Positions 1-6,909 are shown, numbered from the stretch's first letter. The stretch is DNA of 13,260 nt from Planctomycetota bacterium (GCA_030637065.1 DAOVVQ010000081.1:1-13260), one strand, 5' to 3'. Translations and numbers: made by a program. Notes: a model not told the origin generated them from the sequence alone.

Positions 1-686
1 ACGGCATTGATCGCCTGACGATGGCGGTCCAGACAGAAGTGCCGCATCTCCCCCTTGGGCCCGACCCACTCACCGTTAGACTGCGGCGGCTCACTACGGA
101 TCGGATCTTCGGTATACATCGGGCCGCCGCCACGCCACATACTGTCCAGACAAAGGGGGATGTTGCTGGCGCCGCGAGATTCGATCTTTCGCCAGTTCCA
201 TTTGGTTGGTCGGCCCTGAATGTGGGTTACTCCTGGCGCGGCATCATAGATCCAGTTATTGAGTCCGTAGCTGGCCCATTCCGCCGGATCGGAGATGTCC
301 TTGTCGCCGTGCTTGTACGTATGAAAAGGCCCTCCGTGCTTTCTGCCCGAATCCGCTTCCGGAGGACGTTTGGTCGCCGACGGACAGAGCAATATTTTCT
401 GTCGATCGACCCACTGTCTTCGCAGAAAATCTATCCATCTGCCCCGTTTGTAACCTCTCTCTTCGGCACTGGGGAATGAGCCGTTGTTGTTTGTCGTGTA
501 GAGCAGCCAGATCATACCCCACTGGTGAAGGTTCGACCGGCAGATCACCGCCCGTGCCTGTTCCTTGGCCTTCTTCATTGACGGGACCAGGATCGAAATT
601 AATATTGCAATTACAGCTACTACCACCAGCAGCTCGATCAGCGTAAATCCGCCGGCCCTGCGCCATTGAATGCGTCCCTTTTTCAC
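1..686 (-). CDS. Type II secretion pseudopilin-like protein, prepilin N-terminus (partial)
   Basis: The C-terminus is cut off by the window edge; 228 codons are visible. The frame begins GTG AAA AAG GGA CGC and shows a short basic leader (KKGRIQWRRAGG), a G-F prepilin peptidase site, then FTLIELLVVVAVIAILIS, the methylated N-terminus and membrane helix of type IV pilin/pseudopilin proteins. A soluble part follows with CRSNLHQWG, LLYTTNNNG and, near the edge, an RHRQAINAV stretch like the start of the C-terminal H-x(n)-DG block of planctomycete pseudopilin families. No ATG is available in this frame before the hydrophobic helix. A GGGGGA ribosome site lies 8 nt before the GTG, so GTG is the start. 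It is expected in the inner membrane and periplasm after cleavage by prepilin peptidase. It lies 37 nt downstream of a glycosyltransferase gene, probably in one operon. The exact substrate or machine cannot be told. Confidence 0.85.
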   Translation of the reverse strand, partial: MKKGRIQWRRAGGFTLIELLVVVAVIAILISILVPSMKKAKEQARAVICRSNLHQWGMIWLLYTTNNNGSFPSAEERGYKRGRWIDFLRRQWVDRQKILLCPSATKRPPEADSGRKHGGPFHTYKHGDKDISDPAEWASYGLNNWIYDAAPGVTHIQGRPTKWNWRKIESRGASNIPLCLDSMWRGGGPMYTEDPIRSEPPQSNGEWVGPKGEMRHFCLDRHRQAINA

Positions 687-723
687 ACTTGCTTTCCCCC
701 ATTTATGTGCAGTCCTGAACTAT

Positions 724-1524
724 TTACGCCGGGACACATAATAATTCTTTCAATTTATCCCTCAATCTGTCGGACAGTACTCGAAAACCCTCGGCCCTTT
801 GCCGGTTATCTTCCATCGCCTTCTTCATTGATTCGTAAGTGTCAGGCGTCAGGGAATTGACCGCCCGGATAATCTGGTCGCAATCATCGACCAGGATCAT
901 TCCGTCCAAATTGAAGTATTTGCCTATACCCGGGCAGCCCCAGTATATCGGAACCGCCCCGGCAACGAAGCAGTCTATCAGCTTTTCAGTGAACCAGAAA
1001 TCCCTCTTGATGTTCTCGATGGCAATATGAAACTGCATGTCAAAGGCGGCATCCTTCCTTTCGCCGAGAGTCGGGTTGTCGCCCGTATCGTCAGGGCCGC
1101 CGCGACTGCTTATGAAGAACTGCGACGGTATCGTGATCTGTTTTTGAGCGTCCCACAGTTGCTGCCTGATGAGGTGACCTGCCATCTTTTTCTTATTGCC
1201 GACAACCGTCGAGACGCCGAACAGTTTTTCCTTGATCTGGTAATCCGACCAGACCCAGCATGTTCCAAACTCGAACAGCACGGCATTGGGACAATTTTCC
1301 AGGACTTGCGTGTCATGCGTAAGGATGTAATCGAAATGTCGATGGTTCTCTATGGCAAACCCGGTCAAATGATAGATCTCATCGGGTTCTACCAGCATCA
1401 GGACCGTTACGCCATCGAGGCAGAGGGCCTCAGGTACGCAGTCGACATAGACGTTAACCCACTTGTCGAGTTCCAGATCGACCTCTAACTGCCAATTGCA
1501 GTGTACATCGACCTTATACTTCAT
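724..1524 (-). CDS. GT10-type (fucosyltransferase-like) glycosyltransferase, copy A
   Basis: 266 residues. The C-terminal half carries the GT10 donor-binding signature: FHIAIEN (165-171), FTEKLIDCF (178-186), GAVPIYWG (189-196) and GKYFN (201-205), very like the corresponding segment of Helicobacter alpha-1,3-fucosyltransferase (recalled family knowledge). GT10 enzymes transfer fucose from GDP-fucose to glycans; sugar and acceptor are not proven here. No signal peptide or membrane segment is seen, so it is probably cytosolic. I chose ATG at 1524 (MKYKV) because copy B starts identically and AGGA lies 6 nt upstream; an ATG 11 codons earlier would run back across the end of copy B. Only 17 nt separate it from the copy B stop. 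By hand count it is about 84% identical to copy B with no indels, and 35 of 43 differences fall in residues 1-150. It is short for GT10, so it may be a minimal or divergent member. Confidence 0.8.
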   Translation of the reverse strand: MKYKVDVHCNWQLEVDLELDKWVNVYVDCVPEALCLDGVTVLMLVEPDEIYHLTGFAIENHRHFDYILTHDTQVLENCPNAVLFEFGTCWVWSDYQIKEKLFGVSTVVGNKKKMAGHLIRQQLWDAQKQITIPSQFFISSRGGPDDTGDNPTLGERKDAAFDMQFHIAIENIKRDFWFTEKLIDCFVAGAVPIYWGCPGIGKYFNLDGMILVDDCDQIIRAVNSLTPDTYESMKKAMEDNRQRAEGFRVLSDRLRDKLKELLCVPA

Positions 1525-1541
1525 TTGCCGTCCTGAACTGT

Positions 1542-2342
1542 TTACGCCGGGACACATATTAATTCTTTCAATTTATCCCTCAATCTGTCGGACAATACTC
1601 GAAAACCCTCGGCCCTTTGCCGGTTATCTTCCACCGCTGCCTTCATTGATTCATACGTTTCAGGCGTCAGGGAATTGACCGCCCGGATAATCTGGTCGCA
1701 ATCATCGACCAGGATCATCCCGTCCAAATTGAAGTATTTGCCTATATTCGGGCAGCCCCAGTATATCGGAACCGCCCCGGTAACGAAGCAGTCTATCAGC
1801 TTTTCAGTGAAGTAGAAATCCCTTTTGACGTTCTCGATGGCAATATGAAACTGCATGTCAAAGGCGGCATCCTTCCTTTCGCCGAGAGTCGGATTGTCGC
1901 CCATATTGTCAGGGCCGCCGCATCCGCTTATGAAAAATTGCCTCGGTATCGTGATCTGTTTTTGAGCGTACCACAACTGTTGCCTGGTGATGTGGCCGAG
2001 TTCATTCTTTTTGTAACCCACAACCGTCGAAACGCCGAACCGTTTTTCCCCGACCTGGTAATCCGAACATATCCAGGATGTCCCATACTCGAACAGTACG
2101 GCATTGGGGCATTTTTCCAGGACTTCCGTATTGTGCGTGAGTATGTAATCGAAGTATTGATGGTTCTCTATGGCAAATTCGGCGTAATGATAAATCTCGT
2201 CGGGTTCTACCAGCATCAGGACCGTCACGGCATCGGGATAGAGAAAATCCGGCTGGCAGTCGACATAGACGTTAACCCACTTATCCAGTTCCAGATCAAC
2301 CTCTAACTGCCAGTTGCTGTGTACCTCGACCTTATACTTCAT
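1542..2342 (-). CDS. GT10-type (fucosyltransferase-like) glycosyltransferase, copy B
   Basis: 266 residues, the upstream paralogue of the adjacent gene and the first gene of the run. It has the same donor-domain landmarks: AIEN (168-171), TEKLIDCF (179-186), GAVPIYWG (189-196), GKYFN (201-205). The expected activity is transfer of a deoxy-sugar, probably fucose, from a nucleotide sugar; the acceptor is unknown. The frame stays open far upstream, but that extension reads backwards through a tRNA gene, so the conserved ATG (MKYKV) at 2342 is the start. The preceding GACGG is only a weak ribosome site. A possible promoter lies about 30-60 bp upstream. Most differences from copy A lie in the N-terminal half, the acceptor side in GT-B enzymes, which suggests different acceptors or relaxed constraint. 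Family-level confidence is good; substrate confidence is low. Confidence 0.8.
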   Translation of the reverse strand: MKYKVEVHSNWQLEVDLELDKWVNVYVDCQPDFLYPDAVTVLMLVEPDEIYHYAEFAIENHQYFDYILTHNTEVLEKCPNAVLFEYGTSWICSDYQVGEKRFGVSTVVGYKKNELGHITRQQLWYAQKQITIPRQFFISGCGGPDNMGDNPTLGERKDAAFDMQFHIAIENVKRDFYFTEKLIDCFVTGAVPIYWGCPNIGKYFNLDGMILVDDCDQIIRAVNSLTPETYESMKAAVEDNRQRAEGFRVLSDRLRDKLKELICVPA

Positions 2343-2371
2343 TTTCCGTCTTATCCCCCAAAAAACAGGAC

Positions 2372-2400
2372 CTATTAGACGGAAACACCCCAATTGTGAC
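2372..2400 (-). promoter_or_regulatory. Possible promoter of the glycosyltransferase-pseudopilin run
   Basis: Read on the minus strand: GTCACA (2400-2395), 17 bp, TAATAG (2377-2372), 30 bp before the first glycosyltransferase ATG. Four of six bases match the -35 consensus and four or five of six the -10. The match is moderate; co-transcription from the tRNA promoter upstream is an alternative. Confidence 0.3.
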
Positions 2401-2449
2401 CGGTATCGTGTCTTGCTGCTGACAATTGCCCGGACAAATTGAAAATCAA

Positions 2450-2520
2450 TGGAGGCGGCGGGAATCGAACCCGCATCCCCGCGATGCGACCGCGGTGTAC
2501 TCCCATTATACGACGCCCCC
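2450..2520 (-). tRNA. tRNA-Ala (anticodon CGC)
   Basis: It folds by hand into a complete 71-nt cloverleaf: acceptor GGGGGCG with CGCCTCC (7 bp), D stem GTAT/GTAC, anticodon stem CCGCG/CGCGG with loop GTCGCAT (anticodon CGC, read GCG = Ala), a 4-nt variable loop, and T stem GCGGG/CCCGC with loop TTCGATT. The acceptor contains G3-U70, the alanine identity pair, and the discriminator is A73. A15 and U48 can form the Levitt pair. CCA is not encoded (ATTG follows), so it must be added after transcription. The D arm (GTATAATGGGAGTAC) is unlike the usual bacterial Ala D arm. The 32-38 positions are G and U. Confidence 0.88.
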
Positions 2521-2544
2521 GGCTCTTTCGGCCCGGAAAACGCC

Positions 2545-2573
2545 ATCTTAAACCAAATTTTCGGCTTATTCAA
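2545..2573 (-). promoter_or_regulatory. Promoter of tRNA-Ala
   Basis: On the minus strand: TTGAAT (2573-2568), a 17-bp spacer, TAAGAT (2550-2545). Transcription would start near 2538, about 18 nt before the mature tRNA 5' end, which fits a short leader removed by RNase P. Confidence 0.6.
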
Positions 2574-2621
2574 CGTTTTTTTCCTCGCCCAGCCGGATTA
2601 CACCCCGAAAAAAACACTTGA

Positions 2622-2716
2622 GACCTCTGAAAAACTATGACACCCTTACTATGGTCGTTGTTTTTGGTACAAAAACAACTCTGGTAGTGGATTGCACCCT
2701 GTTTTTCAAGAAACCC
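2622..2716 (+). repeat. 95-bp dispersed repeat, copy 1
   Basis: It matches 5109-5203 over 95 bp without gaps, with about 9 mismatches by hand count (about 90% identity), in the same orientation. The first half is nearly invariant. It includes a perfect 10-bp hairpin, GTTGTTTTTG (2657-2666), loop GTA, CAAAAACAAC (2670-2679). No U tract follows the hairpin, so a simple terminator is unlikely. It lies between the two tRNA genes. The function is unknown. Confidence 0.85.
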
Positions 2717-2931
2717 ACTTATTACTTGAAATACCAAGCCGAAACCGCTAAAGTAATCCCGTCGACCAGCAAAAAACGCTTCTGACACGAATGCAGCTGT
2801 CACTAAAGCCTTTTATCGAAAAGGGTGGCCAATATGGCAGGTTGGCACAAATGACCCGGATCGCAGCCAGACCCCGAGTTGCGATCAGGACTTGTGCCGT
2901 CTTGAAAAGGACGCCAGACAAAAAAACACGG
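2717..2931. other. Non-coding stretch before tRNA-Val
   Basis: No gene is supported here. The only open frames run into tRNA-Val or backwards through typA. A possible promoter-like pair on the plus strand, TTGAAA (2726-2731), 17 bp, TAAAGT (2749-2754), lies 177 bp before tRNA-Val; it could drive the tRNA through a long leader, but the match is weak. No terminator or riboswitch was seen. Confidence 0.3.
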
Positions 2932-3005
2932 GGGCGGTTAGCTCAGTTGGCTAGAGCGCCTGCTTTACACGCAGGAGGCCACAGGTTCAAGTCCTGTACC
3001 GCCCA
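2932..3005 (+). tRNA. tRNA-Val (anticodon TAC)
   Basis: Complete 74-nt cloverleaf: acceptor GGGCGGT with ACCGCCC, TA at positions 8-9, D stem GCTC/GAGC, anticodon stem CCTGC/GCAGG with loop TTTACAC (anticodon TAC, valine), variable loop AGGCC, T stem ACAGG/CCTGT with loop TTCAAGT, discriminator A. The genome sequence continues TTG, so CCA is not encoded. It converges with typA, whose stop codon lies 34 bp downstream. Confidence 0.95.
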
Positions 3006-3039
3006 TTGCATAAACCCTTGTTGCATAGCAGTTTACATT

Positions 3040-4893
3040 TCACGCCTTGCGGGCGTGGCGGCGTCTGTCGGTTTCTTTCAGCAGGCGTTTTCGGATGCGG
3101 ATCGAATTGGGGCATATCTCGACGAGTTCGTCTTCCTGGACGTATTCCATTGTCGCTTCAAGGCTCATTTTTCTGGCTGGCCTTACCTTGGCGGCCTCGT
3201 CCTTGCCCGACGCCCGAACGTTGGAGAGTTGCTTGTTCCTGACTGCGTTGACCGTTATGTCCTTGTCCTTGCAGTGCTCGCCGACGACCTGTCCTGCATA
3301 TACTTTTTCTCCTGGTCCGACGAAAAATATCCCCCTGTCGTACAGGGCGTCAAGTGCATAAGCGGTCACCTGTCCGGTATCGGTCGCGATCAGCACCCCA
3401 GCCTTGCGCTGCGGTATCGCCCCTCGCATCGGCTTATATCTCTCGACTGTGTGATGCATAACCGCCCTTCCCTGCGTGGCGTTCATCATTCGGGCGTGCA
3501 AGCCGAAGAGCCCGCGCGACGGGACCATAAATTCCATGTGAATAAAATCGCTCGCACCGCTCTTGGCGTCTATCGAAACTATCTCGCTTCTCCTTTCGCC
3601 CAGCAGGCTCATCACGGAACTCTGGCAATCCAGAGGGCAATCGATCGCAAGTATCTCGATCGGCTCGTGGCGCCTCCCTTCGACCCTTCGCAGGATAACA
3701 TTCGGCTTGCCGACGCAAATCTCATATCCCTCACGACGCATATTTTCTAACAAAATCCCAAGGTGCATCAGGCCTCTGCCAGAGACATTGAATTCCTCGG
3801 GCCCCTGGCCCGGCTCGACACGAAGGGCGACATTCTGCTGCAATTCCTTTTCAAGCCGCTCTCCGATCTGCCTGCTGGTTACGTATTTGCCGTCCTGCCC
3901 TGCAAACGGGCCGTCGTTTACCCTGAATGTCATCGTCATGGTCGGCTCATCGATGGAGATAACGGCAAGCTGGGACGGGCTGTCGGCACAGGCGATCGTG
4001 TAGCCAATCTCGACGGGGTCAAGCCCGGATATCGCACATATATCGCCCGCCTCGGCACTGGATACCTGTTTTCGGCCAAGACCGTGAAACTGATGGATCT
4101 GCAAAATCTTCTGCTGGGTGTGCAGCCCTTCCCGGTCGATCACAGTAACATTCTGGCTCTGGCTTATCTTACCGGCGAAGATACGCCCTATCGCTATCTG
4201 CCCGACATAATCGGAATATTCCAGATTCGTTACCAGCATTTGCAGAGGAACGTCGTGCTTGACCTGGGGCGGAGGGACGCTTTCTACCACGGCATCGAAG
4301 ATCACCTGCAAATTATCGGTTTTTTTGTTAAGGTCCGTAGTTGCCCACCCTTCCCTTGCTGAGGCGTAGATCAGGGGAAAATCCAGGGCATCGTCTTCGG
4401 CGCCGAGCTGAACGAGCAGGTCGAAGACCTCATTAACGACGTCATCGGGCCGGCTGTTGGGGCGGTCTATCTTGTTGATCACGACGATGGGCTTGAGTTT
4501 GTGCTCGAGGGCCTTGCTCAACACAAACCGCGTCTGCGGCATCGGACCCTCGAACGCATCGACCAGCAGCAGTACGCCGTCAGCCATCTTCAAGACCCGC
4601 TCGACCTCGCCGCCAAAATCCGCATGACCGGGAGTGTCGATCAGGTTTATCTTATACTCATTGCCGTCGGCGTCGGTATAGCCGATCGCACAGTTCTTAC
4701 TGAGGATCGTTATGCCCCGCTCACGCTCCAAAGGATTGGAGTCCATGATCAGACCGTGCTCACCGCCAGCGAGTTTATCAAGCTCGCCCTGGCGAAACAT
4801 ACCCGACTGATAAAGAAGCTGGTCGACCAGCGTCGTCTTGCCATGGTCAACATGGGCCACTATCGCAACATTGCGAATATAATCCGAATACAT
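3040..4893 (-). CDS. typA: Ribosome-associated translational GTPase TypA/BipA
   Basis: 617 residues, near the usual size of about 607. BipA binds 70S ribosomes and 50S precursors and helps large-subunit assembly and stress or cold adaptation; it acts in the cytosol. GTPase motifs are intact: G1 AHVDHGKT (13-20), switch I RERGITI (57-63), G3 DTPGH (86-90), G4 NKID (140-143), G5 SA in YASAREG (around 178). An EF-Tu-like domain 2 follows, then the EF-G-like domains III and V and the BipA-specific C-terminal domain; ISIDEPTMTM and GRGLMHLGILLENMRREGYE-like segments are typical. The start MYSDYIRNVAIVAHVDHG fits the family, with GAGAG about 8 nt before the ATG. It is a single-gene transcript with its own promoter, flanked by tRNA-Val and asnS. 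Confidence 0.97.
   Translation of the reverse strand: MYSDYIRNVAIVAHVDHGKTTLVDQLLYQSGMFRQGELDKLAGGEHGLIMDSNPLERERGITILSKNCAIGYTDADGNEYKINLIDTPGHADFGGEVERVLKMADGVLLLVDAFEGPMPQTRFVLSKALEHKLKPIVVINKIDRPNSRPDDVVNEVFDLLVQLGAEDDALDFPLIYASAREGWATTDLNKKTDNLQVIFDAVVESVPPPQVKHDVPLQMLVTNLEYSDYVGQIAIGRIFAGKISQSQNVTVIDREGLHTQQKILQIHQFHGLGRKQVSSAEAGDICAISGLDPVEIGYTIACADSPSQLAVISIDEPTMTMTFRVNDGPFAGQDGKYVTSRQIGERLEKELQQNVALRVEPGQGPEEFNVSGRGLMHLGILLENMRREGYEICVGKPNVILRRVEGRRHEPIEILAIDCPLDCQSSVMSLLGERRSEIVSIDAKSGASDFIHMEFMVPSRGLFGLHARMMNATQGRAVMHHTVERYKPMRGAIPQRKAGVLIATDTGQVTAYALDALYDRGIFFVGPGEKVYAGQVVGEHCKDKDITVNAVRNKQLSNVRASGKDEAAKVRPARKMSLEATMEYVQEDELVEICPNSIRIRKRLLKETDRRRHARKA
3041..3057. terminator. Hairpin at the typA stop codon
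   Basis: CACGCC (3041-3046), loop TTGCG, GGCGTG (3052-3057): a perfect 6-bp stem spanning the last codons and part of the stop of typA, and 35 nt downstream of tRNA-Val on the other strand. Neither strand has a clear U tract, so this may be a weak or factor-dependent end, or simply coding sequence. Confidence 0.3.
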
Positions 4894-4958
4894 AATAGTC
4901 TCTCAAGAAAACAGTGAATATTAAAGGGTAGATGCAATCTGTACCGTGGAAGGCACGC

Positions 4959-4986
4959 AGTATACCACATTATTAACAAAAGTCAA
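4959..4986 (-). promoter_or_regulatory. typA promoter
   Basis: On the minus strand: TTGACT (4986-4981), a 16-bp A/T-rich spacer, TATACT (4964-4959). The predicted start near 4952 leaves a leader of about 58 nt before the typA ATG. It is among the best sigma-70-type matches in the window. Confidence 0.65.
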
Positions 4987-5300
4987 CATAAAAACACCAC
5001 GATGCGGAATTGGTATCGCAAGTTATCACAAAAAGTCCTTCGCACATTCGCTTGCAAGTCCATAATCCAGCCACCCCTTTTTCCGGCTTTCGGCCCCAAA
5101 ATGGCAGGGACCTCTGAAAAACTATGACACCCTTGCTATGGTCGTTGTTTTTGGAACAAAAACAAACCTGGCAGTGGAATACACCCTGTTTTTCAGGAGA
5201 CCCGCTATAATACCCACCGCGCCGGAGGGACGCAAAGGGAAAATAATGGTGCGGAAAGCTGCCAATCGAAAATTGTCGACCTCTGCCGGTCTCTGCTGGC
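4987..5300. other. Intergenic region between typA and asnS
   Basis: No gene is supported. The stretch holds copy 2 of the 95-bp repeat at 5109-5203 and, next to it, an isolated TATAAT (5206-5211) without a convincing -35. Open frames here have no ribosome site and no recognisable product. I saw no T-box motif ahead of asnS. Confidence 0.4.
5109..5203 (+). repeat. 95-bp dispersed repeat, copy 2
   Basis: Direct-orientation partner of 2622-2716, about 9 of 95 positions different. The hairpin is kept as 9 bp (5145-5153 with 5157-5165; loop GAA instead of GTA), with one end pair lost. Together the copies bracket tRNA-Val and typA. It sits about 200 bp upstream of asnS. The minus-strand reading of both copies shares CFC-KNNDHSKGVIVFQRS, but the differences are mostly non-synonymous and no start or ribosome site is present, so it is probably non-coding. 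Confidence 0.85.
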
Positions 5301-5329
5301 TTGATTATTGGGCTTGCTGGTCGTATTAT
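5301..5329 (+). promoter_or_regulatory. Probable asnS promoter
   Basis: TTGATT (5301-5306), 17 bp, TATTAT (5324-5329). The predicted start near 5336 gives a leader of about 74 nt before the asnS ATG. Confidence 0.5.
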
Positions 5330-5409
5330 AGCTTTGGTGAAGGCAAATGCTGCTGGCCTTGGCGTCTTCGGGCTGGCATGATTGCGGCAATTTGAACAGG
5401 GAAAACGAT

Positions 5410-6909
5410 ATGAAAACGTATATTTCGCAGTTGAAAGACCACATTGACGGCCAGGTAACGGTTTCCGGCTGGCTTTATAACTCACGGGCGAGCGGGAAAC
5501 TGCAATTCCTCATCGTTCGCGACGGAACCGGTCTGTGCCAGTGCATCGTCGAAAAGGGTTCTGTCGGCGACGAGCTCTTCGCCCAGCTTAAGCACTTAGG
5601 CCGCGAATCGGCGCTTACCGTAACCGGAACCGTCCGCAGCGATGACCGCAGCGTCGGCGGCTTCGAGCTGGCCCTTACCGATGCGGAGATCGTCTGCCCC
5701 GCTGTTGACTACCCCATCACACCCAAGGACCACGGCGTCGACTTCCTCCTGAAGCACCGTCACCTGCACTTGCGATCCCAGCGGCAGTGGTGCATCGGCA
5801 GGATCCGCCACACCGTCATCGACGCCATCCGCCGGTTCTTCAACGATAGCGGCTTTACCCTGATCGATACGCCCATATTCACTACCATCGTCGGCGAAGG
5901 CGAGCAGACGCTCTTCGAGGTGGACTATTTCGGCACCCCCCTGCACCTTGCCCAGACGGGCCAGCTCTATCTGGAGTCGGCTGCGATGAGTTTTGGCAAG
6001 GTCTACTGCTTCGGCCCGACCTTCCGGGCGGAAAAGAGCAAGACCCGCAGGCACCTGACCGAATTCTGGATGGTCGAGCCGGAGGTCGCCTACATCGACT
6101 TAGATGGTCTGTTGGAACTTGCCGAGAACTTCGTCTCATCGATCGTTCAGCGCGTCCTGACAGAACACAAAAGCGAGCTTGAGACCCTTGGGGCAGATAT
6201 CGAGGCCCTCAAAAAGATCACGCCGCCCTTTAACCGCCTGACCTACAGCCAGGTAGTTGAGATACTCATCAGTGAAAAATGCGTTGATTTTATGGCAGGT
6301 CAGTTGGCAGGCTTCAATGCGGAAAAAACCGAACTCGAAGACCAGATCAAGGCCCTCGAAAAAGAGGTCGCCGGCGGTGTAAAAAAATGGAAGCAGGAAA
6401 AGATCGCCGCCGAGATAGCCCAGGCAAAGGCCCGCATCGCCGAGCTGGAAGTCAAGATCGAGAACAACCCCAAACACGCCCGCCTGGCAGCCGAGTTCAG
6501 ATGGGGTAAGGACCTTGGCGGCTCCGACGAGACTATTATCTCGCTTATGCACGACAAGCCGACCTTCGTTACGCACTACCCGCGGGAGGTCAAGGCCTTC
6601 TATATGAAGACCGACCGGGCCAACGAAAAGGTCGTCGAGAATTTCGACCTGTTAGCCTCTGCCGGTTTCGGCGAGATCATCGGCGGCTCTGTCCGCGAAG
6701 ACGACCACGACATCCTGCTCGACAAGGTCAATAAGGAAGGCTACAACCCCGAGACCTACCAGTGGTACCTCGACCTTAGAAAATACGGCTCGGTCCCGCA
6801 CGGAGGTTTCGGACTCGGAGTAGAAAGAACAGTGGCATGGATAACAGGAGAAAAACACATCCGCCAGTGCATAGCATTCCCAAGAATGATGGACAAAGTC
6901 TATATCTAA
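5410..6909 (+). CDS. asnS: Asparaginyl-tRNA synthetase
   Basis: 499 residues. It charges tRNA-Asn with asparagine using ATP; class IIb, cytosolic homodimer. An OB-fold anticodon-binding domain lies at about 17-100. The catalytic domain has motif 1 around FTLIDTPIFT (149-158), motif 2 FRAEKSKTRRHLTEFWMVEPE-like (205-225) and motif 3 GGFGLGVERTVAWI (465-478). FWMVEPE, HGGFGLGVER and the IAFPR end favour AsnRS over AspRS. I chose ATG 5410 (MKTYISQLK) because AGGG lies about 8 nt upstream and the protein then starts at the OB fold; an upstream ATG adds 21 unrelated residues. It is longer than the E. coli enzyme (466) because of a charged helical insert at about 302-360, between motifs 2 and 3. 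Its stop codon interlocks with that of the convergent rhomboid gene. Confidence 0.95.
   Translation: MKTYISQLKDHIDGQVTVSGWLYNSRASGKLQFLIVRDGTGLCQCIVEKGSVGDELFAQLKHLGRESALTVTGTVRSDDRSVGGFELALTDAEIVCPAVDYPITPKDHGVDFLLKHRHLHLRSQRQWCIGRIRHTVIDAIRRFFNDSGFTLIDTPIFTTIVGEGEQTLFEVDYFGTPLHLAQTGQLYLESAAMSFGKVYCFGPTFRAEKSKTRRHLTEFWMVEPEVAYIDLDGLLELAENFVSSIVQRVLTEHKSELETLGADIEALKKITPPFNRLTYSQVVEILISEKCVDFMAGQLAGFNAEKTELEDQIKALEKEVAGGVKKWKQEKIAAEIAQAKARIAELEVKIENNPKHARLAAEFRWGKDLGGSDETIISLMHDKPTFVTHYPREVKAFYMKTDRANEKVVENFDLLASAGFGEIIGGSVREDDHDILLDKVNKEGYNPETYQWYLDLRKYGSVPHGGFGLGVERTVAWITGEKHIRQCIAFPRMMDKVYI

Larger units (their letters stand above)
708..2350 (-). repeat. Tandem gene duplication, 818-bp period
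   Basis: Two copies of a unit holding one glycosyltransferase gene plus its 17-nt spacer lie head to tail with a constant offset of 818 bp and no indel (for example tcctgaac at 713 and at 1531; the start codons at 1524 and 2342). The copies meet near 1530. The spacer TTCAGGAC, which carries the ribosome site of copy A, also occurs after the copy A stop, just before the pseudopilin gene. The unit therefore includes the original intergenic sequence. The 3' ends of the genes are almost identical in DNA, the 5' halves clearly less so. Confidence 0.9.

Noticed and set aside
256..702. 148-codon minus-strand open frame at the left edge
   Set aside because: It overlaps the GTG-started pseudopilin in another frame; only the pseudopilin frame gives the FTLIELL prepilin signature.
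1027..2306. Equal-length (153-codon) plus-strand open frames antisense to both glycosyltransferases
   Set aside because: Their matching lengths follow from the gene duplication; they have no known motifs and overlap conserved genes fully.
2343..2573. 77-residue N-terminal extension of glycosyltransferase copy B
   Set aside because: It reads backwards through tRNA-Ala and its promoter, while copy A supports the ATG at 2342.
2570..2803. Small minus-strand open frame covering repeat copy 1, with a similar one at copy 2 (4973-5485)
   Set aside because: Both share KNNDHSKGVIVFQRS only because the DNA repeat is shared. Differences are mostly non-synonymous, flanks are unrelated and no ribosome site is seen.
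2791..3750. 319-codon plus-strand open frame
   Set aside because: It runs through tRNA-Val and antisense to typA, with no recognisable protein.
5206..5211. Perfect TATAAT next to repeat copy 2 as the asnS promoter
   Set aside because: No credible -35 lies 16-18 bp upstream; the TTGATT-17-TATTAT pair at 5301-5329 is better and closer.
5330..5409. T-box or other riboswitch in the asnS leader
   Set aside because: No T-box consensus, terminator stem or long leader fold was recognised in the short leader.
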